From: a bacterium
GTDB taxonomy: Bacteria; Patescibacteriota; Gracilibacteria; JAUYGZ01
NCBI GenBank assembly: GCA_030699855.1
Contig: JAUYKR010000150.1
Location: 1 to 10,626 of the forward strand
Direction of reading: 5' to 3'
Length of the DNA: 10,626 bases
Under the pieces are notes generated by a model. That model searched no databases. It worked only from the letters and a program-made list of their open reading frames with translations, and was not told the origin of the DNA. A program made the translations under genes and the position numbers. The first letter of the stretch is position 1; every line of letters starts with the position of its first letter. Of this stretch, positions 1 through 6,045 are shown one piece after another.

Positions 1-98
1 GCGGCCATCTTCAAGAAAGTATCCCCTCCCTCCGCCAGCCCCTGGGAAATCGATCTTTTCCGCAGTAAAAAAACCAACTCCCTCTTTTCTTCCCCCAT
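1..98 (-). CDS. Possible 5' end of a divergent gene, product unknown (partial)
   Basis: A minus-strand frame opens at an ATG (positions 98-96) and stays open to the window edge, giving 32 residues that begin MGEEKRELVFLLRKRS. An AAGGG stretch lies about 8 bases upstream and could serve as a ribosome binding site. An overlapping GTG directly before the ATG is an alternative start. The peptide is charged and plausibly helical, and most codons end in G or C, as expected for a gene in this DNA. I do not recognise a family from so short a piece. It would be transcribed away from fusA. The opposite strand also has an open frame here (1-174), so the assignment is uncertain. Confidence 0.4.
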   Translation of the reverse strand, partial: MGEEKRELVFLLRKRSISQGLAEGGDTFLKMA

Positions 99-108
99 CA
101 CCAATCCC

Positions 109-137
109 TTGACGAATCCCCCAACTGTCCATAAACT
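109..137 (+). promoter_or_regulatory. Putative sigma70-type promoter of fusA
   Basis: TTGACG (109-114) matches the -35 consensus at five of six positions. It is followed after 17 bases by TAAACT (132-137), a four-of-six match to the -10 box. Transcription would start near 144, giving a leader of about 40 bases before the fusA ATG at 184. Seen by eye only. Confidence 0.5.
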
Positions 138-183
138 CTCCCTGCGTGCCAGAAACCGTTTTTACTTAACCTAAGACCACCCC

Positions 184-2262
184 ATGTCCGACCTCTCGAA
201 GATCCGCAACATCGGTATCATCGCCCACATCGATGCCGGCAAAACCACGACCACCGAACGCATTCTGCTGTACACCGGCGTCACTCACAAAATCGGCGAG
301 GTGCACGATGGAGAGGCCACCATGGACTGGATGGAGCAGGAACGCGAGCGCGGTATTACCATCACCGCCGCCGCCACCACCTGTTTTTGGAAGGACATCC
401 AAATCAACATTATCGACACCCCCGGCCACGTCGACTTTACGGCCGAGGTGGAGCGTTCGCTCCGCGTACTGGACGGAGGAGTGACCGTCTTCGACGGATC
501 CCAGGGAGTCGAACCTCAATCAGAAACCGTGTGGAGACAGGCGGATAAGTACCACGTCCCCCGCGTTTGCTTTGCCAACAAAATGGACAAAACCGGCGGC
601 GACTTTTACATGACCCTGGATTCCATTCATGAGCGCCTGAGCAAGTCCGCCACCCCCATTCAACTCCCCATCGGAGCCGAGGCGGATTTCGCCGGAGTGG
701 TGGATTTGGTTCGAATGGTGGCCTATGACTTCAGCGCCGACGAGCTGGGACGGAAAGTCAACGAAATCCCCATCCCGGAAGACATGAAGGCCAAGGCCCA
801 ACAGTACCGTGAAAAACTGGTGGAAATGGTAGCCGACTTCGACGACCAACTGATGGAAAAATACCTGAGCGGCCAGGAGGTCGGCATCGATGAGCTGAAA
901 GGCGCCATCCGAAAGGCCGTTGTCTCCGGTAATTTCTATCCAATCCTGTGCGGCTCGTCCCTGAAGAACAAAGGCGTGCTCCTCCTCCTCGATGCCGTTG
1001 CCGACTACCTTCCCTCCCCTTTGGACGCCCCGGACATCAAGGCGGTAGACCCAAAGGACAAGGAAAAGGTCATCGTCCGCAAGGCCGACGTCAACGAACC
1101 GGTAGCCGCTCTGGCTTTTAAGGTAATGTCCGACCCCTTCGTGGGCCGGCTAACCTTTGTCCGCGTCTACTCCGGCGTTCTTCGCAGCGGCTCCTACATT
1201 CTCAACTCCACCACCAGAGACAAGGAACGCATCGGCCGCCTGTTGCAAATGCACGCCAACGAACGCAAGGAGATCAAGGAAATCCCCGCCGGAAACATCG
1301 GCGCGGTGGTGGGCTTGAAGGATACCCTGACCGGACACACCCTCTGCGACGACGACAAGCCGGTACTCCTGGAAGAAATCACCTTCCCCGAGCCGGTCAT
1401 CCGCATTGCCGTAGAGCCCAAGACCAAGGCCGATCAGGAAAAGATGGGCATGGCCTTGAAAAAACTGTCTGAAGAAGACCCGACCTTTCGGGTTTCCACC
1501 GACGAAGAAACCAACCAGGTCATCATCGCCGGCATGGGCGAACTGCATCTGGATATCATCGTCGACCGCATGCGCCGTGAATTCAAGGTGGAGGCCAACG
1601 TGGGCGAGCCGCAAGTCGCCTACCGCGAAACCATTCAGAAGGCGGTCCACGACGCCGAGTGTAAATATGCCAAACAAACCGGCGGCCGCGGTCAATACGG
1701 CCACGTGGTGATCGACATCGATCCCCAGGAACCCGGCAAGGGTTACGAATTTGAGGATGCCATCGTCGGCGGAAAGATTCCGAAAGAATACATTCCGGGC
1801 GTGCAAAAAGGTCTCATCGAGGCCCTTCAGCGCGGTATCGTCGCCGGCTATCCGGTGGTGGACGTAAAGGTCACGCTGACCGACGGCTCTTACCACGACG
1901 TCGACTCGTCCGAGCTGGCCTTCAAAATCGCCGCCTCTATGGCCTTCAAAGAAGGGATGCAGCAGGCCTCCCCCGTTCTGCTCGAACCGGTTATGAAGGT
2001 GGAAGTCGTCACGCCGGAAAGCTACATGGGCGACATCATGGGAAACCTGCAGGGTCGCCGCGGACAAATTCAAAAGATGAGCGACCGCGGTATGGCCAAG
2101 GTCATCGACTCCATCGTCCCGCTGGCGGAGCTATTCGGCTACGCCACGGATTTGAGGTCGATGTCACAGGGCCGCGCCAGCTACAGCATGGAATTCGCCC
2201 ACTACGCCAAGGTTCCCGGCAACGTGGCCGAGAAGATTAAGGAAAAGCGAGGGGTGAAATAA
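184..2262 (+). CDS. fusA: Elongation factor G
   Basis: EF-G is the GTPase that drives translocation of tRNA and mRNA on the ribosome and, with RRF, helps recycle ribosomes; it is cytosolic. The 692-residue product is full length for bacterial EF-G. The G1 P-loop AHIDAGKTT is at residues 14-22, the G2 RGITI segment at about 56-60, G3 DTPGH at 78-82 with the catalytic-type His82, G4 NKMD at 132-135 and G5 CGSSLKNKG at 256-264. Domain IV carries GGRGQYGHV, and the C-terminal domains look intact. No Shine-Dalgarno sequence is visible before the ATG at 184, but this start gives the standard N-terminus. In most bacteria fusA directly follows rpsL-rpsG; here it stands alone about 4.9 kb to their left and converges with an unknown gene 30 bp away. 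No clear terminator hairpin is seen in that gap. Confidence 0.99.
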   Translation: MSDLSKIRNIGIIAHIDAGKTTTTERILLYTGVTHKIGEVHDGEATMDWMEQERERGITITAAATTCFWKDIQINIIDTPGHVDFTAEVERSLRVLDGGVTVFDGSQGVEPQSETVWRQADKYHVPRVCFANKMDKTGGDFYMTLDSIHERLSKSATPIQLPIGAEADFAGVVDLVRMVAYDFSADELGRKVNEIPIPEDMKAKAQQYREKLVEMVADFDDQLMEKYLSGQEVGIDELKGAIRKAVVSGNFYPILCGSSLKNKGVLLLLDAVADYLPSPLDAPDIKAVDPKDKEKVIVRKADVNEPVAALAFKVMSDPFVGRLTFVRVYSGVLRSGSYILNSTTRDKERIGRLLQMHANERKEIKEIPAGNIGAVVGLKDTLTGHTLCDDDKPVLLEEITFPEPVIRIAVEPKTKADQEKMGMALKKLSEEDPTFRVSTDEETNQVIIAGMGELHLDIIVDRMRREFKVEANVGEPQVAYRETIQKAVHDAECKYAKQTGGRGQYGHVVIDIDPQEPGKGYEFEDAIVGGKIPKEYIPGVQKGLIEALQRGIVAGYPVVDVKVTLTDGSYHDVDSSELAFKIAASMAFKEGMQQASPVLLEPVMKVEVVTPESYMGDIMGNLQGRRGQIQKMSDRGMAKVIDSIVPLAELFGYATDLRSMSQGRASYSMEFAHYAKVPGNVAEKIKEKRGVK

Positions 2263-2292
2263 ACAAGCCTGAAAAAGAAAAGCTGCGCGTTA

Positions 2293-3909
2293 CTATCTCC
2301 CCTTTTTGCGCGCCTTCTTTTCCTCTTTCCTCTTTTTCTGCTTCTTGCCTCTCTCGGCAGCGCTAAGCCGCCTCCTCTCCCCCATGCCGTTCTGAGACTT
2401 GATAATTGCTATCATCAGCATTTGCTGCACGCAACTAACCCCGATGAGCCCATACAGCTCCGCGGCTCTTTCCAGAAGCCCTATCGCTTTCCGGGGCTCC
2501 CCCGTTCCATACAAGCCTGCCCGTATGGCACAAGCATCGGCCAGATCACTTCGGATGGGCTTTAAGATTTCCGGGTCGTCGTCTGCCGTAGCCTCTGAAT
2601 CCAGAGCCGCGCCCAATAAGCGGATGGCATTGTCCAGGTGCGAACGGCCTCCGGATTGCTTCAATTGAACCTGCGCCCGCCCCACAAGGGCATGACAGCG
2701 TCCGATCATAATAAGATCCTCCTGCTCCGTGAACTCTCGCAGAGCTCTCTCCAGATAGGGTAAGGCTTTTGCGAGCCCCTTGGACGACAAGTATTCTTCC
2801 CCCAGACGAAAGCGCTGAAAAGAGGCATCGAAAAGCATGCCGGCCTGATCGTAACAATCGGCTGCCTGCTCCCATCGGTCAGCTATCCGAACGACAATAT
2901 CTAGAGGAGTCTCGTCATCTTTTGCCGCAGCGGCCTCTGCCTGAATCTCGCCCATGAGCGCCGCCGCCCGAGCGAGAGCCTGAGCCAGAATCTGCTCCCG
3001 GGCCCTTTCCGCCTGTTCTTGAATTTTCTCTATTCCCCGCTGCTCCCACATTTCATCCTCCACGCGGGCAATAAACCCCTCTATCTGCCCCCCGTCAAAA
3101 CCGAACTCCTGGGCAACTCTTAGGGCATCCATCATCTCCTTCCAGGCGCCGCCATAGTTCCTCTGAGCCAAGTGGTTACGCGCCCGGTCTACAAGCTCGT
3201 TCATTCGCTGCCGGTCTCCGGCGATTGCCGCCTCTCTCTCGCCAAGCAAAAAGCTTAAAAAATCCTCTAAAAACTTTTCTGGTAAAGCTTCCCGCTTGTT
3301 GTACCAGCACACCAACAAGGTAAACAATCCCTGAATTTCCTCTGGGACCAGGCAAACCTGAACGCGCGCTCGAGTCGCTAATCTCTCCTGATTCACTGTC
3401 ACTCGTTTGGCAAACGAGCGCAACGTGTCTCCGGTCGTCCCGGGAAGAAGAGTTCGGCTTTCCCGGGCCAGGCTGGAGTCATTGCCAGTCCTTGCCAAAA
3501 CCTCTCGAAGCCGATCCCTGCAAGCCGGCAGCTCGGGAAAAGCCCCGTTAAGACTTGCCAGAGGGGCATGCTCGTCTCTCCTCCCCGAGTCATGGCCACT
3601 CAGCACAGTTTCAAGTTCAGCAAGCGCTTCCGCTATCAGTCGGTCCGGATCGGAGAAGGTCACCTGGCCGCTATCGGCATCTGCCGCCCCCCTCCTCACC
3701 ACAACACCAGCCCCGCTGTCCACAATGTGGAGAGCGCTCCCTGCCCTGGCAATAGCTCGTAGAACCTGATCCTGAGTAAAACCCTGACCACATAAAGCAA
3801 ACAACCCGCTAAGCTCGGGTGGGCGGGCCCTTCCCGCACGCGGAGTGAGCTCCACCACGGCTGTCTCGCCGGGATCACACATGCCGATACCGCAGATGTC
3901 AGGTGACAT
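2293..3909 (-). CDS. Unknown TPR-like repeat protein with basic tail (538 aa)
   Basis: I do not recognise this protein. The N-terminal part (residues 15-75) contains PPELSGLFAL (30-39), and a similar PEEIQGLFTL appears at 189-198, suggesting a duplicated module. From about 240 to 490 the sequence is helical, with several TPR-like helix pairs (about 240-272, 342-375, 376-410, 455-490) and a charged coiled-coil-like stretch at 285-330. The last 28 residues are strongly basic (GKKQKKRKEEKKARKKGR), which could bind nucleic acid or acidic partners. There is no signal peptide and no clear membrane helix. Its start lies 31 bp after the stop of the upstream unknown gene, so the two are probably co-transcribed. 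An in-frame TGA a few codons upstream excludes a longer start; Met10 is a possible later start. The ATG sits in a stem-loop described separately. TPR folds usually scaffold protein complexes, but the function here is unknown. Confidence 0.75.
   Translation of the reverse strand: MSPDICGIGMCDPGETAVVELTPRAGRARPPELSGLFALCGQGFTQDQVLRAIARAGSALHIVDSGAGVVVRRGAADADSGQVTFSDPDRLIAEALAELETVLSGHDSGRRDEHAPLASLNGAFPELPACRDRLREVLARTGNDSSLARESRTLLPGTTGDTLRSFAKRVTVNQERLATRARVQVCLVPEEIQGLFTLLVCWYNKREALPEKFLEDFLSFLLGEREAAIAGDRQRMNELVDRARNHLAQRNYGGAWKEMMDALRVAQEFGFDGGQIEGFIARVEDEMWEQRGIEKIQEQAERAREQILAQALARAAALMGEIQAEAAAAKDDETPLDIVVRIADRWEQAADCYDQAGMLFDASFQRFRLGEEYLSSKGLAKALPYLERALREFTEQEDLIMIGRCHALVGRAQVQLKQSGGRSHLDNAIRLLGAALDSEATADDDPEILKPIRSDLADACAIRAGLYGTGEPRKAIGLLERAAELYGLIGVSCVQQMLMIAIIKSQNGMGERRRLSAAERGKKQKKRKEEKKARKKGR
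3439..3467. repeat. Perfect 8-bp inverted repeat within coding sequence
   Basis: CCCGGGAA (3439-3446) and TTCCCGGG (3460-3467) are perfect inverted copies separated by 13 bases. They lie inside the 538-aa unknown gene, around residues 148-157. No T-run follows on either strand, so this is not an intrinsic terminator. It may be chance in GC-rich DNA or an mRNA hairpin. Confidence 0.4.
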
Positions 3910-3929
3910 AGAAAAGAAAGAAGGTCACC
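3902..3929 (-). promoter_or_regulatory. Inverted repeat enclosing the start codon of the 538-aa gene
   Basis: GGTGAC (3902-3907) and GTCACC (3924-3929) form a perfect 6-bp inverted repeat around a 16-base, pyrimidine-rich loop in the transcript. The G of the ATG start (3909-3907) lies in the stem. The only Shine-Dalgarno-like run, AAGGGGG (3934-3928), lies 18 bases upstream of the ATG at the other foot of the stem. Folding could either hide the start or shorten the distance between the two. This is an inference from the primary sequence. Confidence 0.35.
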
Positions 3930-3940
3930 CCCTTAGAATC

Positions 3941-5338
3941 TTATTCTTCCACGCCAAGTTCTGCCAGTAGGGCCCGTACATCCCTAGCACCACCAATATC
4001 TCCCGCTTGTGCAAACCGGAATAAAGCGCCGTCCGCAAATTTCACTGCCTCGTCTTTCTTACCCTTCTCGTGTGCCTGTCGAGCCTGGGCAAGCAGCCCC
4101 TGCGCGTGCTCAGCATCTAACCTTTTCCTTTCCTCATCACGTCTCCGTTTCATCTCCAGAGCACTTGGCTGAGCCACTGCTGCCGGCTTAGCGAAAGCCG
4201 AGGGTTGCGTAAAAATCCGGTCAAAATTGCCGCGTCCAGCACGGCCAGCCGGACGGGAAGGCGGAGAGCTTGGTGGACGGAAGGGAGCCCTTGATGCCCC
4301 ACTGGGAGGTGCCTGGGGTTTCGGAACCGCCACAGCCCCAACCGGTCGTTGCGGGCGTGATTGCTGCGGACGCTGTGGTTGCTGTGGGCGCCGTGGGGAA
4401 GGAGGAGCGGCCGGACCCCTCTTGATACGAGGGGGCGTTGCAACGCTGGGTTCAGCATCACGCTTCCACTTCAAACCGAGAACCGGACTCACGACCCGTG
4501 CCTGCCACTCAGGAGACAGACCCCCTTCGCCATCCCGGCCATTCATGGCTTCCAGGCCTCCCATTTGACCAATAAGATTCTCTAAAAAAAGAGGGGCGAA
4601 GCCCTCGGGGAACACGCCACTTGCCTTGCTCTCTCCCGTGCCCCCCTCCCGAACGCAGGAGCGGATCCAGAGCGTTGGTAGGCCCGCCATTCGCAATACC
4701 CCGCCCTGCCATCTCCCCCTTTGATCAACCGTAAGGTGGACATGGGGTTTTGAGAGATCCAAGTCACCCTGGATCTTCGAGCAAAGAGTCTTCAGTTCGG
4801 CAATAGTAAGCTCGCTCCATCGGCTCAGTTGTCCTTGAGCCTCGGCAGAAAGCGGAGTATCGCCGGAGAACACGGCTGACACCTGCTGCAGTTGCGCAAA
4901 AAGCCGCTGGAGATCTGCTCCGAGCTTGCCGGCGTCACCACCGGATAAGCCAGAAAGAGTCTGGCCATCTTGCTCGGAACCCAGGCCCCCTAACAATTCG
5001 TCCAGAAACTTCGCCCCCCGCCGAAGTGGCTCGGCCGGTTTCAGCTTGGGGAACAAACCCCTGCCATCCAAGTGGTGGTGGCCAAGGTTGGGATACTGTG
5101 TGTACGCCCCCCTCTGCTGATCGGAGGAAGGCTCTGCCTGGCATTCGGATAGCGCGGCCATGCCCATGCGCAATATCTCCTCTACCGCTCGGCGCGAAGC
5201 GCCTCGGACCCGAAAGCGCTGTAACGACCGCAAACCATCCGCCGTAGACAATAAGCCCTCGGAATCAAGTCCGAATCCCAGACCATCGCGGTTGGTTGCA
5301 TCAATTTCGGGAGTATGAAGGGCGATTTGAATAGGCAT
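3941..5338 (-). CDS. Unknown protein with proline-rich linker and C-terminal TPR-like helices (465 aa)
   Basis: I do not recognise this protein. Residues 1-290 look like a folded region, with a helical part at about 105-190 (FLDELLGGLG, LQRLFAQLQQ, IAELKTLCSKIQ) followed by a beta-rich part at about 197-230 (HVHLTVDQRGRW). Residues 296-365 are a low-complexity linker rich in Pro, Arg, Gln and Ala. Residues 394-410 are highly charged (MKRRRDEERKRLDAEHA), and 410-445 form a TPR-like helix pair (GLLAQARQAHEKGKKDEAVKFADGA split over two helices). There is no signal peptide or membrane segment. The ATG at 5338 has no Shine-Dalgarno but lies 17 bases after the likely transcription start of its own promoter. 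The gene is followed at 31 bp by the 538-aa TPR-like gene, and the shared helical-repeat character suggests they act together. A terminator-like hairpin lies inside the coding sequence. Function unknown. Confidence 0.75.
   Translation of the reverse strand: MPIQIALHTPEIDATNRDGLGFGLDSEGLLSTADGLRSLQRFRVRGASRRAVEEILRMGMAALSECQAEPSSDQQRGAYTQYPNLGHHHLDGRGLFPKLKPAEPLRRGAKFLDELLGGLGSEQDGQTLSGLSGGDAGKLGADLQRLFAQLQQVSAVFSGDTPLSAEAQGQLSRWSELTIAELKTLCSKIQGDLDLSKPHVHLTVDQRGRWQGGVLRMAGLPTLWIRSCVREGGTGESKASGVFPEGFAPLFLENLIGQMGGLEAMNGRDGEGGLSPEWQARVVSPVLGLKWKRDAEPSVATPPRIKRGPAAPPSPRRPQQPQRPQQSRPQRPVGAVAVPKPQAPPSGASRAPFRPPSSPPSRPAGRAGRGNFDRIFTQPSAFAKPAAVAQPSALEMKRRRDEERKRLDAEHAQGLLAQARQAHEKGKKDEAVKFADGALFRFAQAGDIGGARDVRALLAELGVEE
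4244..4453 (-). repeat. Low-complexity Pro/Arg/Gln-rich coding segment
   Basis: This stretch encodes residues 296-365 of the 465-aa unknown protein. It contains imperfect short repeats such as RRPQQPQRPQQSRPQRP, then a Pro/Ser/Arg-rich part. Such segments are normally disordered linkers or binding tails. On the plus strand it appears as repeated GTTGCTGTGG-like units. Confidence 0.7.
4584..4606 (-). terminator. Terminator-like hairpin inside the 465-aa gene, sense strand
   Basis: Read on the minus strand, GAGGGCTTCGCCCCTC (4606-4591) folds into a GC-rich stem with a TTCG-containing loop and is followed at once by seven T residues (4590-4584). This is the layout of a Rho-independent terminator, but it lies within codons for FPEGFAPLFLEN, about 740 bases into the gene. 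It could stop untranslated transcripts or be chance. Seen directly in the sequence; activity is inferred. Confidence 0.4.
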
Positions 5339-5361
5339 GGGGAAGTTAAAATGAGGTCGCT

Positions 5362-5389
5362 ATTTTAGCTTACCGCAGAGATAAATCAA
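5362..5389 (-). promoter_or_regulatory. Putative promoter of the two unknown genes
   Basis: On the minus strand, TTGATT (5389-5384, four of six -35 matches) is separated by 16 bases from TAAAAT (5367-5362, five of six -10 matches). Transcription would begin near 5355, leaving about 17 bases before the ATG at 5338. This suggests that the two unknown genes have their own promoter and do not rely on read-through from grpE. Confidence 0.45.
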
Positions 5390-5466
5390 GGCTTTTCGCA
5401 AAACAAACCGATCACTTGAACGGCCTTAATACCACGCTCACTTAAAAAGTTGTACCCGTATTTCAT
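5386..5466 (-). CDS. Doubtful 26-codon ORF or gene remnant
   Basis: An ATG at 5466 opens a 26-residue frame, MKYGYNFLSERGIKAVQVIG followed by LFCEKP and a TGA at 5388-5386. The residue mix looks protein-like (an amphipathic FLSERGIKAVQVIGLF core), but there is no strong ribosome binding site and it overlaps the -35 box of the next gene. It could be a small protein, a remnant of a lost gene, or chance. No family recognised. Confidence 0.2.
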   Translation of the reverse strand: MKYGYNFLSERGIKAVQVIGLFCEKP

Positions 5467-5473
5467 GGCACCA

Positions 5474-5507
5474 CTCTATCATTCTTCATTCTTCATTTTT
5501 CATAGAG
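5474..5507. repeat. Three 7-bp tandem repeats enclosed by a 6-bp inverted repeat
   Basis: CTCTAT (5474-5479) and ATAGAG (5502-5507) are perfect inverted copies. Between them lie CATTCTT, CATTCTT and CATTTTT (5480-5500) and one C. The element starts three bases after the grpE stop codon. It is A/T-rich, in contrast to its surroundings. The large loop makes it a poor terminator. It is the main content of the 172-bp gap between grpE and the 465-aa gene. Confidence 0.6.
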
Positions 5508-5510
5508 CCC

Positions 5511-5984
5511 TCATCCCACCTTCACCCTGGCCGGCTTCACCACCCTCCCGTTCATTTCATAGCCCCTTTCCAGCACGTCCACGACCAGCTGGCCTTCGCC
5601 CTCTCGCATTACCACTTCGTGCTTGCTGGGATCAATCGCGTCGCCTTTTTTTACCTCGATTTTTTTTACCCCCTGCTTGGCGAGGAAAGCATTCAACTGC
5701 TGATCGATCATCAGCACCCCCTTGGCCCACTCGTTGCTTTTGAGATCTTCCGGCAAATGTTCCGCCGAGCGATTGAAGCTCTCCACGATTCCCAGCAGCT
5801 CTAGGATCAGGCCCTGGTTAGCGAAAGCAGCGAAGCTGCGCTTGTCTTCCTCCATCCTCCGCTTGGCGTTTTGGAGTTCGGCTACAGCGCGAAGAGCTCT
5901 CCCCTCGGCTTCCTCAAGCTTCGCTTTCAGCTCATCCTCCTGGCCACTTTTTTTATCATCACCTTGTTGTTTGGGCTTGGTCAT
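5511..5984 (-). CDS. grpE: GrpE, DnaK nucleotide-exchange factor
   Basis: GrpE releases ADP from the chaperone DnaK and so restarts its folding cycle in the cytosol. The 157-residue product begins with a charged segment (DELKAKLEEAEGRALRAVAELQNAKRRMEED, split here as residues 17-47) that forms the long dimerising helix. The family signature follows: MIDQQLNAFLAKQGVKKIEV at about 92-111, then DPSKHEVV at 118-125 and GYEMNGRVVKPARVKV at 141-156. The start is ATG at 5984, because GGAGG (5996-5992) lies seven bases upstream; this is the clearest Shine-Dalgarno in the window. An in-frame ATG at 6104 would overlap hrcA and add 40 residues unlike GrpE. Length is within the range of short bacterial GrpE proteins. 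It sits downstream of hrcA as in hrcA-grpE-dnaK operons, but dnaK does not follow. Confidence 0.97.
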   Translation of the reverse strand: MTKPKQQGDDKKSGQEDELKAKLEEAEGRALRAVAELQNAKRRMEEDKRSFAAFANQGLILELLGIVESFNRSAEHLPEDLKSNEWAKGVLMIDQQLNAFLAKQGVKKIEVKKGDAIDPSKHEVVMREGEGQLVVDVLERGYEMNGRVVKPARVKVG

Positions 5985-6010
5985 AAAAGTGCCTCCGATT
6001 AAGCTTCCGC

Positions 6011-6038
6011 AGTATAGCAATTTTTCCTCACCCCTCAA
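6011..6038 (-). promoter_or_regulatory. Putative extended -10 promoter of grpE
   Basis: On the minus strand, TTGAGG (6038-6033) and TATACT (6016-6011) are 16 bases apart, and the -10 box is preceded by TGC, giving an extended -10. The promoter lies between the hrcA stop and the grpE start. grpE can thus probably be transcribed separately from hrcA. Confidence 0.5.
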
Positions 6039-6045
6039 CCGCTTC

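Noticed and set aside
1..174. Plus-strand frame open from the window edge to TAA at 172-174, 10 bp before fusA
   Set aside because: The translation is rich in Ser, Pro and Lys without a recognisable pattern, and the likely fusA promoter lies inside it. The minus-strand frame from 98 looks more protein-like. Sequence further left would decide.
1150..2073. Minus-strand 307-aa open frame opposite fusA
   Set aside because: It mirrors the codon pattern of fusA, is rich in His, Gly and Val as expected for an antisense shadow, and resembles no known protein.
2263..2292. Terminator between fusA and the convergent unknown gene
   Set aside because: The 30-bp gap has an A-rich stretch but no convincing stem followed by a T-run on either strand.
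4330..4400. CRISPR-like or satellite repeat in the GTTGCTGTGG-rich segment
   Set aside because: The units are short, imperfect and in frame; they are explained by the Pro/Gln/Arg-rich linker of the 465-aa protein.
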